Source of the DNA: Mucilaginibacter daejeonensis
GTDB lineage: Bacteria; Bacteroidota; Bacteroidia; Sphingobacteriales; Sphingobacteriaceae
Length of the DNA stretch: 64,000 nucleotides
NCBI RefSeq assembly: GCF_020783335.1
Contig: NZ_CP086068.1
Span: 1,364,001-1,428,000 of the forward strand
Direction: 5' to 3'
In this document: piece by piece, positions 1-7,760 of the stretch
Position numbering within the stretch: the first letter of the stretch is position 1
Layout of the letters: every line of letters starts with the position of its first letter
Translations under genes and position numbers: made by a program
Notes under the pieces: generated by a model
Told to the model about the DNA's origin: nothing
Database searches by the model: none
The model's input: the letters and a program-made list of their open reading frames with translations, nothing else

Positions 1-168
1 GGCTTGCGTCACCTGGCCTTCGCCGTGGATGATATCGAAGCGGCTATTGCCCACTTGAACGCGCATGGAGTGGTCACCGAGCCCATCCGCGTGGATGAGC
101 ATACCCAAAAACGCTTTACCTTTTTTGCCGACCCCGATGGGTTGCCTCTTGAACTGTACGAGGAGTAG
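1..168 (+). CDS. VOC family (glyoxalase-like) protein, YaeR type, 3' end only
   Basis: The first 168 bases are an open frame that enters from outside the window and stops at TAG 166-168, giving the last 55 residues of a vicinal-oxygen-chelate protein. The visible part has the second-half pattern of the family: GLRHLAFAVDDI near the cut edge, then FTFFADPDGLPLELYE at the end, where the final Glu is normally a metal ligand. This ending closely resembles the YaeR/GloA2 branch of glyoxalase-like proteins, whose substrates are mostly unknown. The stop lies 5 bases before the start of the tRNA methyltransferase gene, so the two are probably co-transcribed. The start lies outside the window. Confidence 0.8.
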   Translation, partial: GLRHLAFAVDDIEAAIAHLNAHGVVTEPIRVDEHTQKRFTFFADPDGLPLELYEE

Positions 169-173
169 GCAGC

Positions 174-884
174 ATGTCGGTGTTCCGTTTCAAACAGTTC
201 GACGTTGACCAAACGGGTTGCGCCATGAAGGTGAATACTGACGGCGTGCTGTTAGGCGCGATCACTGATGCCGCAAATGCTCAGCGCGTGCTGGATATCG
301 GGGCCGGTACGGGCGTGATCGCCCTCATGCTGGCGCAGCGCTTCTCCAACTTAAGTGTCGATGCCGTTGAACTGGACGAGGTTGCCAGCAGAACGGCCAC
401 GACCAATTTTGCCGGATCGCCATTTGCCGATCGGTTACATAGTTATCATCAAAGTTTTCAAGACCATTTTAAGGATAACGCTGCAGAGAAGTACGACCTT
501 ATCGTATCTAACCCGCCGTTCTATATCAATTCTCTCCACTCTCCAGGCGCTACCCGCAAACTTGCCAAACATGCCGATCACGGCTTTTTTGAACAACTGA
601 TCACCCTGTGCCCGCAGCACTTGACCCATGAGGGCCAACTATGGCTTGTTTTGCCGATCGATACGGCTGCCCATGTAAAACGGTTGTTGAAAGACAGTAA
701 GCTGAACGTACAACAAGTGTTCAATATCAGATCATTCCCTCATTCGGACCCTCACCGTGAGGTATTGTGTTTGGGTTTTACCAACGGCCAGATCGCTACG
801 AGCGATCTGGCTATATATGCTGAACCAAAAGTGTATACTGATGCCTATCGCCAGTTGTTGAAAGAGTTTCTGACGATATTTTAA
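174..884 (+). CDS. trmN6: tRNA1(Val) (adenine(37)-N6)-methyltransferase
   Basis: A 236-residue class I SAM-dependent methyltransferase. Proteins of this type (E. coli YfiC/TrmN6) methylate N6 of A37 next to the anticodon of tRNA1-Val in the cytoplasm. The N-terminus FRFKQFDVDQ followed by MKVNTDGVLLGA is characteristic of the TrmN6 family. The SAM-binding loop is VLDIGAGTGVIALMLA (about residues 40-55), an acidic residue ends strand 2 (VELDE), and the catalytic NPPFY motif typical of N6-adenine methyltransferases lies near residue 113. Length matches the family. It starts 5 bases after the upstream VOC gene, so both are likely in one transcript. Nothing unusual seen. Confidence 0.92.
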   Translation: MSVFRFKQFDVDQTGCAMKVNTDGVLLGAITDAANAQRVLDIGAGTGVIALMLAQRFSNLSVDAVELDEVASRTATTNFAGSPFADRLHSYHQSFQDHFKDNAAEKYDLIVSNPPFYINSLHSPGATRKLAKHADHGFFEQLITLCPQHLTHEGQLWLVLPIDTAAHVKRLLKDSKLNVQQVFNIRSFPHSDPHREVLCLGFTNGQIATSDLAIYAEPKVYTDAYRQLLKEFLTIF

Positions 885-970
885 GCTTACTATCTCCGCT
901 CACGATCCTAACTGCCTACTCAACACAGTAAAGTGTCTTATGGGCCGAAAAGATCGCCACCGTGCATGCG

Positions 971-1102
971 TACAGGATGCTTCACTCCGTTCAGCATGAC
1001 AAGTTGGTTTAAAGAAGGCTTGTTTAAAATTTCTTATCGATCAAAGGGATCTTAATGTCTTTTCCTCTTACTGTCATACTGAGTGAAACGAAGTATCCTA
1101 TA
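971..1102. repeat. Inverted pair of Bacteroidetes-type intergenic repeats
   Basis: Part of the 323-base gap between trmN6 and the next gene. Two copies of one roughly 30-base element lie in opposite orientation: one at about 971-1001 on the minus strand and one at about 1071-1102 on the plus strand. Both follow the pattern TGTCAT-x-CTGA-xx-G-x-A-xx-GAAG-x-ATCCT-x-TA, a short dispersed intergenic repeat I recognise from many Bacteroidetes genomes. The 69 bases between the copies show no gene. The pair could fold as a long hairpin in RNA, but no function is established. Confidence 0.6.
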
Positions 1103-1151
1103 CTCAATAACGGTCGCTACCATGCATGCATTCCAGATCCGATCAACCGGA

Positions 1152-1186
1152 TAAAAGCAAAAGGCTTCCCCATGCAAGGAAGCCTT
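1152..1186 (-). terminator. Rho-independent terminator after the VOC gene
   Basis: A perfect 9-bp stem (AAGGCTTCC at 1161-1169 with GGAAGCCTT at 1178-1186) has an 8-base loop and, read on the minus strand, is followed by TTGCTTTTA. It sits just past the stop of the minus-strand VOC gene, where its terminator is expected. Confidence 0.75.
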
Positions 1187-1207
1187 CAATATGCAGATCA
1201 AAAATGA

Positions 1208-1615
1208 TCAGGCTTGCGGCATGGCCGACATATCCATGTACGAATATTCCCAAATATGGCCATCAAGATCGGTAAAGCCGTGTCCGTACATAAAGCCATG
1301 GTCTTGCGGGGCGCTCGGGGTGGTGGCCCCTGCGGCAACAGCCTTAGCCACTATGGCATCCACCGCCTCACGGCTATCGGCCGATAGGCAAGTGATACAT
1401 TCATTGCACTTACTGGTATCGGCTATCTCGGCCTTGGTAAAGCCTTTAAAAAAAGGTTCTACCAGTAGCATCACATAAATGGTATCGCTAATGATCATGC
1501 AGGTGGCCTGCTCGTTAGTGAATTGCGGGTTAAAGGTATAACCCAGTGCAGTGAAGAAAGCCACGCTGCGGTCAAGGTCCTTTACCGGAAGATTTAAGAA
1601 GATAAGCTGTGCCAT
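1208..1615 (-). CDS. VOC family protein, lactoylglutathione-lyase-like
   Basis: A 135-residue protein of the vicinal-oxygen-chelate superfamily. It opens with the beta-strand pattern MAQLIFLNLPVKDLDRSVAF and closes with FTDLDGHIWEYSYMD, the paired beta-alpha-beta-beta-beta modules of the fold. The second module has the usual metal-ligand positions (GHGFTDLDGHIWE). Such stand-alone proteins are often named glyoxalase or bleomycin-resistance-like, but the substrate cannot be read from sequence. I chose ATG at 1615, not the longer frame to 1642, because conserved sequence begins at MAQLIF and the nine extra residues are not family-like. It is a single-gene unit with a clear terminator. Confidence 0.82.
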   Translation of the reverse strand: MAQLIFLNLPVKDLDRSVAFFTALGYTFNPQFTNEQATCMIISDTIYVMLLVEPFFKGFTKAEIADTSKCNECITCLSADSREAVDAIVAKAVAAGATTPSAPQDHGFMYGHGFTDLDGHIWEYSYMDMSAMPQA

Positions 1616-1771
1616 AATGTTCGGTGTTTTAGTATGATACAAACATACAGCACATTTACCGATGGTGTACTGTCCGCTACCGACAAACTAAAGGGTGTAT
1701 TGCGACGATCATAACCATGATAATTTCGACATACACTTGTAGCTGACACGATCCAAAATATCCAATAGGTA

Positions 1772-1802
1772 TTGACAGGAAGAATATTTTATATTTACTT
1801 TG
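1772..1802 (+). promoter_or_regulatory. Bacteroidetes-type promoter for the ferritin-like/MpaB pair
   Basis: TTG at 1772-1774 and TTACTTTG at 1795-1802 are separated by 20 bases, close to the TTG-N19/20-TAnnTTTG sigma-factor consensus of this phylum. The predicted transcript would start about 35 bases before ATG 1844. Confidence 0.42.
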
Positions 1803-1843
1803 TATTTGAAAGTACTTTCTAAAATTTAAAAATCAAATGTGAT

Positions 1844-2584
1844 ATGATAACAAGTAAGAATTGGATAGCATATTTTAAAGTGAACGCCGGCAAGCTGAGG
1901 ATAGATTGGAGCATAGCGCCGCAATTGAGCATGAATGAGCGCTGTACCATTATCACGTCTATGCAGGCTTGGCAATTAGGAGAAACGTCGGAAGGGCGGA
2001 GCCTCATCAAAGCCGCTACACGCCACGCCGAAATGATAGGCGATGACCATTATATTGAAGCAGTACGCTTGTTCATGAAAGAGGAACAAAAGCACGGCGA
2101 GAATTTGGGCAGGTACCTGGACGCTATTGGCGAGCAGCGCATCAAAAAAAATTGGGATGATAGCTTGTTCAGGTGGGCAAGGCACATCAACACGAGTATG
2201 GAAAGCTTTACTTTGGCCGTGTTGCTGGCCGAAAGCACCGCACAGATCTATTACCAGGCTTTAAAAGATGCTACGCAGTGTACGCTTTTGAAGCAGATAT
2301 GTACGGATATATTGATCGATGAAGCGCGGCACATTACTTTTCAAACCGAGCGTTTAGGCATCCTTTATGATAGCCGCAGCACTGTTGGCCGCCTATGGAG
2401 GCGTTCATTTTATCAGTTATTCTTTTACGGGGCGGCCGCATTGGTCTGGATTGCGCATCGGAAGGTTTTTAGCGCAGGAGGCAATACGTTCAAAGGGTAT
2501 ATGCGCAAGATCCATTATAAATATTTGCGTACGTTGCATGTGATCACTGCACCAAAGGTTTTGGCAACGCACATTAGTTTTTAG
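1844..2584 (+). CDS. Ferritin-like diiron-domain protein
   Basis: A 246-residue protein with a four-helix ferritin-like core between about residues 40 and 175. The ligand pattern of a diiron carboxylate site is visible: a Glu in LGETSEG on helix 1, EEQKHG (ExxH type) on helix 2, a Glu in LLAEST on helix 3, and DEARH (ExxH type) on helix 4. The C-terminal third (after about residue 185) contains an aromatic/hydrophobic stretch that may associate with membrane. Family members oxidise or hydroxylate substrates using O2; no substrate can be assigned. The next gene, an MpaB-type oxygenase, starts 11 bases downstream, so the two form an operon and may act together. Confidence 0.75.
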   Translation: MITSKNWIAYFKVNAGKLRIDWSIAPQLSMNERCTIITSMQAWQLGETSEGRSLIKAATRHAEMIGDDHYIEAVRLFMKEEQKHGENLGRYLDAIGEQRIKKNWDDSLFRWARHINTSMESFTLAVLLAESTAQIYYQALKDATQCTLLKQICTDILIDEARHITFQTERLGILYDSRSTVGRLWRRSFYQLFFYGAAALVWIAHRKVFSAGGNTFKGYMRKIHYKYLRTLHVITAPKVLATHISF

Positions 2585-2595
2585 GGTCAGTAATT

Positions 2596-3360
2596 ATGGA
2601 AAGATATTTTGTAGATGAGCGTTCGATCGTAAGGGAGATATGGGGCAAGGCCGATACCGTGCTGTTCATCTTTGCGGCTTCGGCGGCAGAGTTCGCCCTG
2701 AACAAGGCGGTGGATTGGTTGTATTTTACCGGCAAGCTGCCTGCTGATCCCTTGGGACGTTTGTTCAGCACGGTGACCTACTCAAGGCAGATCCTCTTTT
2801 CTGAATATACTGAAGCCCTTACAGCGATCGACCGTATAAGTAAGATACATGGGGCAGTGGAGCAGGCGCGTGGCAGCCAGATACCGCAATGGGCTTACCG
2901 CGATGTGCTTTTCATGCTTATCGACCATTCTATACGATCGTTTGAGGCGTTGGAGCGTAAACTTACCGATGAGGAGAAGGCTGAGGTGTTCAGCGTGTTT
3001 TACCGGGTAGGCCATCGTATGGGTATCACCGGCTTGCCTACCACCTACAGCCATTGGCGTACTATGCGAGAGGAACATTTGCAACAGAACATGATCCGCA
3101 GCCATTTTACAGTAGATCTGTACCGGCAATACCGCAAGCACTTAGGCTGGGTGCGTTACTTTTTATTGAAACAGGTACAGGTGATCATTTGCCCGCCGAG
3201 AGTGAAACAGCTACTGGGTTTACGGTCGGTCCCCATGATGAGGACGCTGCTTTGGTTGTACAAGGCAGGGCGGCAGTTCAGGTTCGATAGGCCGGTCAAA
3301 CTGGTGCTATTGCCATCGGCCTATAAAGCGCAGATCGCGGCTATTGACAGTTCGCTTTAA
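2596..3360 (+). CDS. MpaB-family (DUF2236) oxygenase-like protein
   Basis: A 254-residue, almost entirely helical protein that I assign to the DUF2236/MpaB family, which includes the heme-dependent latex-clearing protein of rubber-degrading actinobacteria. Visible family signs are the N-terminal WGKADTVLFIFAASAAEFAL helix, an IHGAV motif near residue 84 (the IHxxV-type signature), and a second conserved block around YRDVLFMLIDHSIRSFE. Proximal heme ligation by His is known in relatives but the exact ligand here is inferred. It follows the ferritin-like gene by 11 bases. Function in this organism is unknown; lipid or isoprenoid oxidation is only a possibility. Confidence 0.7.
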   Translation: MERYFVDERSIVREIWGKADTVLFIFAASAAEFALNKAVDWLYFTGKLPADPLGRLFSTVTYSRQILFSEYTEALTAIDRISKIHGAVEQARGSQIPQWAYRDVLFMLIDHSIRSFEALERKLTDEEKAEVFSVFYRVGHRMGITGLPTTYSHWRTMREEHLQQNMIRSHFTVDLYRQYRKHLGWVRYFLLKQVQVIICPPRVKQLLGLRSVPMMRTLLWLYKAGRQFRFDRPVKLVLLPSAYKAQIAAIDSSL

Positions 3361-3366
3361 TGGAAG

Positions 3367-3981
3367 CTAAAGCTTTTGCATGCACCAGGTGGTCATGCAG
3401 CGCAGGTTCTGTACGTTGGTGGTCTTGATGGGTTCGTGCAAATAGGCGCCCAATTCGAGGGTATATTGCAGCAACATATCCTGGTCTACCAAATAACGTT
3501 CAGAGCCATCGGGCAACAGATAGCGTCCGTGGCCCAGATGTTCGATCAGCGGCTCGATACCCATGCTGGAGGCCAGCCGCGCAAAAAAGAAGCCGCCCCG
3601 CTTGAGCACACGCCACATGGAGCGCAACATGGCATCAAAGTGATCGTGTCCTTTGGCAAAGTGCAGCACGGCACTGCTGATCACCAGGTCAAAAGATGCG
3701 TCGGGGTAGGGTAGGTCCTCGGCATAAGCTACCTTAAAACGGTCGGCCGGGGCTTGGGGCGCTAACTGTGCGGCCAAGCCGCGCACAGCATCGATGGCCT
3801 CGGGGTTAGGGTCAATGCCATGCACCTCGAACTCGTTCTGCAAAAGATAGAACACATTGCGGCCTCCACCACAGCCTACGTCCAATACCTTGTGGCAACC
3901 TGCGTAGGTGCCTTTAAGCAACTGGTCGAACAGATAAATGTCGATGTTGCCGAACTGGTATTGGAGGCGGTTATCCATCAC
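3367..3981 (-). CDS. Class I SAM-dependent methyltransferase
   Basis: A 204-residue cytoplasmic methyltransferase of the UbiE/Methyltransf_11 type. The SAM-binding loop VLDVGCGGGRNVFYLL lies at residues 32-47, an acidic residue ends strand 2 (HGIDPN), YAEDLPYPDASFDLV is motif II, and motif III is VLKRGGFFFARL. The substrate is not apparent; small-molecule methylation is typical of this group. The gene starts 6 bases after the end of the large MG2/plug gene on the same strand, so it is probably the last gene of that transcript. It converges with the MpaB gene, with only 6 bases between the two stops. Confidence 0.85.
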   Translation of the reverse strand: MMDNRLQYQFGNIDIYLFDQLLKGTYAGCHKVLDVGCGGGRNVFYLLQNEFEVHGIDPNPEAIDAVRGLAAQLAPQAPADRFKVAYAEDLPYPDASFDLVISSAVLHFAKGHDHFDAMLRSMWRVLKRGGFFFARLASSMGIEPLIEHLGHGRYLLPDGSERYLVDQDMLLQYTLELGAYLHEPIKTTNVQNLRCMTTWCMQKL

Positions 3982-3987
3982 TACGGC

Positions 3988-6705
3988 TTACTGCACTTTG
4001 TAACGATACACGGTGCGGCCTACGTTGCCGTCCTTATCAAAACCTTCGATCACCACGCGATAGTTGCCTTTTCCATCAGCATTATAAAATTCAACAGATG
4101 TTGCCCCGGTGGCTTTGTCGGTCACCACACGCGGGTTCCAGTAAATGGTACTGCGCAGATCCTGACCTACCGGCTTAGGCACATCATATTTGGGCGAATA
4201 GAACTCCCGGGTGATATCATATCCTTTAGGAGTAAGCTTGGCCACACTCGGTTGCGGAAGCAGGTCCTGAAGCTCGGCCAAGCTGATCTTGTTGCCTTTT
4301 GGAGGGGTCTTGGTGTTCACCACCAGTACACCGTTGGTTTGGTTGGCGTTGTTGATCAAGCCAAGTTCGTCCTTCAAAAATATCTCTACCGATTCGATAT
4401 CCTTTGCCGTAAGGCTGTTCAGGTAATTCACATCCACCGGCATACCACCAACAAATAGCGCCATCGGTACCTTACGTCCCTGGTTGTAATCGCGCGATAC
4501 ATAGAAGTTACCCTGGTCATAGGTAACGCCCATTAACTGTCCCTGAAAGCACATGAACAGGTTGGCGCAGGCTGAGAACCGATCGGCAGCCATCATGTGG
4601 TCAGGTATGTTGCTCAAACCCGTAAGCGCAGGATATTTGGAGTGGTCTACTGTTAAAGACGGTTTCTGCGCCTTCACGATGACCTCCTTCAGCACATGCA
4701 TGGCCCCGAACTGTTTTTTGCTGTTGAGCAGGTATGGGCGCAGCGTGCTGTCGATATTGGCTACCTCGTCAGGATACAGCTTGTTCTTGTCGATCTTGGG
4801 GTATTTGTCGCCGTCCATCATCAGCATCAGGTTACGGGAGTTATAGTTGTTCTTGGCGGTGGCCACTACTTTCATCGAATCGGGGAACACCAGGTTGGTG
4901 AACTTGAAACGTCCCTCAGGATCGCTAATGGCGTTGGCCGAAAAGTATTTATCAGGGATCAGCAAGCGCACGTTACCACCTTTGAACGGCATCCCGTTGG
5001 TGGTACGCAAGGTGCCGCTGATCTCGATGCCTTGCTCGGGCAATGATTCGATAGCGGGCAGCTGACCGGCCAACACCTGGGTGTAGCTGAAACGGCGGTA
5101 GCCTTGGGTAAGCATCAATAGGTCGAGGTCGGCGTTGGTCTTGTCGCTTGGCTTGACAAAATAGTAGTTAGGCTTCTCAATGTAGCCTTTAAGGTCGGAG
5201 GTAAGCAGCAGGCTGCTCAGGATAGTGGTCTCGTTATTTTCATCCACAGGTACCTTGCTTTCATCGATCACGGCAACGGACAGGTCACCATCGACCGGTG
5301 CACCTTTTGACTTGGCGGTCACGTTCAGTTTCACCTTTTGACGGACTCCGTAGCTTGGCTTGTCGCTGGCGAGTGTCAGATTCAACGCATCATTACGGTT
5401 AACGAACACCAGGCGCTCGCTCAGCGGCAACCCAGCCGACGAGAACAGCGTGAATTGCACCACACCGGTAGGGAACTTGCTGGCCGGAATGTTGGCCGAA
5501 TATACCTGCTCCCTTAAAGCGGTCTGTGCAGCAAAGCACACGGTACCCACGCTTTGCGCCATGATATAGAACGAGCGGCCTTTATTGGCCTCAAAGAACG
5601 CCGGCGAAGCCAGCATTTTGATGTTCAGGTTTTGCGGATCGATATTGCTCACACTGATGTTAAAGCCAGACGTCTGCGCTTTAGGCAGGTCATAGCTTCC
5701 TTTGGTACCATTGGCAAAGGTGAGGTTGGCCTTATAGGTCTTGCCCGCTTCGGCGGTTAACACGAATAAGCTCATACCTGCGTTCTGTGAGGTCAGTTTG
5801 GCTATCTCGGCGCCTGCATTATCTACTACAGATCCGGTATAGGCCATACCCAGGCCGCTTGAGGCTACCGCTTTGATCGCGATCTTTTGCCTTACCCCGG
5901 CCAGCAGTTCGCCCCCCTCAGGGAAGAATTGTACATCAGTATTACCCAGCACCGACCGCAAGGGAAAGGAGCGGCCCACACTTTTCTTATTCCCCAGATC
6001 GATCACCGCATTGATGTTGGCGCCGGTAAGGTCGGCCTGTTTACTGTTGGTAAAGCTGATGGTGAGCGCACCTGAGGCATCCGTAGTGCCACGGCCTTTA
6101 GCTATATCATCTGAGATGGTGGAGACCGTCCAGCTCACTTTTTTGCCGGCCTGCGGTACGCCATCCACATCTTTATAAACGATGCGCGAAGTGATCTGCA
6201 GTTGCTTGTCGGCACCGGTCTTGCTTGAGGTGATGTTCACATTCACCTCCTTATCGATTGCGCTGCCCACGGTAATGGTCTTGCTGAAAAAGTAGTCGGT
6301 GTCAAAGTTCGACATCCACTTGGTATACGCCCGCAGGTGATAATTGTCTTGGCGATAATTCAATTCTGGCAAGGGGAAGCTACCATAGGCCACACCATTA
6401 CGTACAGGTAGTTTAAGCAGCTTGGTCAATGAATCGCGGCTGTTCATCAATTCCACGTAAACGACCTTACTCAACTGCGAAGGCTGCTTGAAATTATCGG
6501 TCACGTAGGCCTTGAACCAAATGGTGTCATCCACTGCATAATAAGGCTTATCAAAGTGCAGGTATACTTTTTCGACCGGCCGCGTTTTGGCCAGGTTGGA
6601 TGTCTTTTCGATGATGCTGTTCAAGCTCACGCTATCGCGCTGTGCAAAAGCAGTTGAGCCAAATATAACGGACAGTAAAAGGGCAACGGTGTAACGGTAT
6701 ATCAT
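3988..6705 (-). CDS. Secreted MG2-domain protein with C-terminal TonB plug-like domain
   Basis: A 905-residue envelope protein. Residues 1-21 are a signal peptide ending in STAFA. The segment VEKVYLHFDKPYYAVDDTIW (about residues 44-63) is the opening of an alpha-2-macroglobulin MG2-like domain, followed by several beta-sandwich stretches. Residues about 725-810 look like a TonB-dependent-receptor plug (MALFVGGMPVDVNYLN, then SVEIFLKDE and GVLVVNTKT), but no outer-membrane beta-barrel follows. Proteins with this MG2-plus-isolated-plug layout are common in Bacteroidetes and their role is unknown; a link to surface protein export or envelope assembly is speculation. The methyltransferase gene follows within 6 bases. 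Confidence 0.7.
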   Translation of the reverse strand: MIYRYTVALLLSVIFGSTAFAQRDSVSLNSIIEKTSNLAKTRPVEKVYLHFDKPYYAVDDTIWFKAYVTDNFKQPSQLSKVVYVELMNSRDSLTKLLKLPVRNGVAYGSFPLPELNYRQDNYHLRAYTKWMSNFDTDYFFSKTITVGSAIDKEVNVNITSSKTGADKQLQITSRIVYKDVDGVPQAGKKVSWTVSTISDDIAKGRGTTDASGALTISFTNSKQADLTGANINAVIDLGNKKSVGRSFPLRSVLGNTDVQFFPEGGELLAGVRQKIAIKAVASSGLGMAYTGSVVDNAGAEIAKLTSQNAGMSLFVLTAEAGKTYKANLTFANGTKGSYDLPKAQTSGFNISVSNIDPQNLNIKMLASPAFFEANKGRSFYIMAQSVGTVCFAAQTALREQVYSANIPASKFPTGVVQFTLFSSAGLPLSERLVFVNRNDALNLTLASDKPSYGVRQKVKLNVTAKSKGAPVDGDLSVAVIDESKVPVDENNETTILSSLLLTSDLKGYIEKPNYYFVKPSDKTNADLDLLMLTQGYRRFSYTQVLAGQLPAIESLPEQGIEISGTLRTTNGMPFKGGNVRLLIPDKYFSANAISDPEGRFKFTNLVFPDSMKVVATAKNNYNSRNLMLMMDGDKYPKIDKNKLYPDEVANIDSTLRPYLLNSKKQFGAMHVLKEVIVKAQKPSLTVDHSKYPALTGLSNIPDHMMAADRFSACANLFMCFQGQLMGVTYDQGNFYVSRDYNQGRKVPMALFVGGMPVDVNYLNSLTAKDIESVEIFLKDELGLINNANQTNGVLVVNTKTPPKGNKISLAELQDLLPQPSVAKLTPKGYDITREFYSPKYDVPKPVGQDLRSTIYWNPRVVTDKATGATSVEFYNADGKGNYRVVIEGFDKDGNVGRTVYRYKVQ

Positions 6706-6879
6706 TTAAAACAGTTATAGGGTGCGGTAAATATAGCATACCTGCGCATAGCAAGCCATAGGCAAGGCCCATGTTAACATATTTTTACATTAACCCTAAA
6801 GTGACAGGATTTATTGTGAGCAGAAATGATATCTGTTCGAAGGTGAGAAGCTTAGTGCACACCACGTTCGCATAAATGA

Positions 6880-6911
6880 AAAAAGCATGCATCTTCAGAT
6901 ACATGCTTTTT
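6880..6911 (-). terminator. Terminator of the tRNA-Leu pair
   Basis: A 10-bp stem (AAAAAGCATG at 6880-6889 with CATGCTTTTT at 6902-6911) has a 12-base loop. On the minus strand it lies directly after the tRNA-Leu(GAG) gene and ends in a run of T, as expected for the terminator of the two-tRNA transcript. Confidence 0.65.
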
Positions 6912-6912
6912 G

Positions 6913-6996
6913 TGCCCAAGACGAGATTCGAACTCGTACAACCTTACGGATGCCACCCCCTCAAGATGGTGCGTCTACCAATTTCGCCACCTGGGC
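6913..6996 (-). tRNA. tRNA-Leu (anticodon GAG)
   Basis: On the minus strand the cloverleaf has acceptor arms GCCCAGG/CTTGGGC with discriminator A, a D-arm GGCGAAATTGGTAGACGC, an anticodon stem CCATC/GGTGG around loop TTGAGGG (anticodon GAG), a long class II variable arm, and a T-loop GTTCGAATC. CCA is not encoded. Loop position, long variable arm and discriminator A all fit leucine. Confidence 0.95.
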
Positions 6997-7090
6997 TTTT
7001 TAATGCTCTTCAGCATCGGTGAAACTAAAACAGCACCCTGAAGTGCTGCTTTCTTATTCGGCGTTAACCAAGTTATAAACTTGTTTGGTG

Positions 7091-7174
7091 TGCCCAGGGA
7101 GAGACTCGAACTCTCAAGAGACAATTCTCAACGGCTTCTGAGACCGCAACGTTTACCAATTTCGCCACCTGGGC
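7091..7174 (-). tRNA. tRNA-Leu (anticodon CAG)
   Basis: On the minus strand a perfect 7-bp acceptor stem (GCCCAGG/CCTGGGC) with discriminator A is followed by nearly the same D-arm as the other tRNA-Leu, an anticodon stem GCGGT/GCCGT around loop CTCAGAA (anticodon CAG), a long variable arm and T-loop GTTCGAGTC. CCA is not encoded. It is the first gene of the two-tRNA unit, 94 bases upstream of tRNA-Leu(GAG). Confidence 0.95.
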
Positions 7175-7224
7175 CGATGTTAGCTATGCTTCATTGCTGC
7201 TACACTGCTATCGGTATCGGGCTG

Positions 7225-7232
7225 CAAATATA
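7225..7232 (-). promoter_or_regulatory. -7 box of the tRNA-Leu promoter
   Basis: The minus strand reads TATATTTG here, an exact match to the Bacteroidetes -7 element TAnnTTTG, about 50 bases upstream of tRNA-Leu(CAG). The upstream -33 region is only weakly matched (TTTA). Confidence 0.55.
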
Positions 7233-7322
7233 GCAGTTTAGGGATACACTCCTAAATAAAAAATAAATTTTATTGGACACTGCCGATTACCTTTAATTTA
7301 CGTTAAGTAACCAAAAGAAAAC

Positions 7323-7754
7323 ATGAGATACATCTTATTACTGATAGTTGGCAGCTTACTGAGCACTTCCAGCTTAAAGGCACAAACAGCTGATGCTATT
7401 TTAGGTAAATGGACCAACCCCACCGGAGAAGCACACATACTTATTTACCGCACCGGCAATACTTACAGTGGTAAACTCAACTGGTTAAAACCTTCGAACA
7501 ATGAGAACCGACCGATAAACGATGTGAACAATCCAGATAAGAACCTGCGAAACAAACCGCTGCTTGGGTTGGAGCTACTGAAAGGTTTAGAGCACAAAGG
7601 GGGCGGCAGCTATGAGGAGGGCACCATTTATGACCCCAAGAACGGAAAGACCTACAGCTGCAAAATGACCCTTAACGGCGATAAGCTGAAGATCAGGGGC
7701 TACATTGGCGTATCGTTATTAGGCAGGAGTGAGGTTTGGACACGCGTTAAATAA
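7323..7754 (+). CDS. DUF2147 family secreted protein
   Basis: A 143-residue protein with a signal peptide (about residues 1-20, ending LKAQT) and one DUF2147 domain. Recognisable family elements are the opening ILGKWTNPTGEA, the middle GLELLKGLEH, and the closing IRGYIGVSLLGRSEVWTRVK. DUF2147 proteins are small periplasmic or secreted beta-rich proteins of unknown function, widespread in Bacteroidetes and Proteobacteria. The stop abuts the ATG of the next secreted propeller protein, so the two are probably co-transcribed. Confidence 0.85.
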   Translation: MRYILLLIVGSLLSTSSLKAQTADAILGKWTNPTGEAHILIYRTGNTYSGKLNWLKPSNNENRPINDVNNPDKNLRNKPLLGLELLKGLEHKGGGSYEEGTIYDPKNGKTYSCKMTLNGDKLKIRGYIGVSLLGRSEVWTRVK

Positions 7755-7760
7755 ATGGTT

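Noticed and set aside
3820..4458. 212-codon plus-strand open frame
   Set aside because: It spans two minus-strand genes (methyltransferase and MG2/plug protein) that have clear domain signatures; the plus frame has none.
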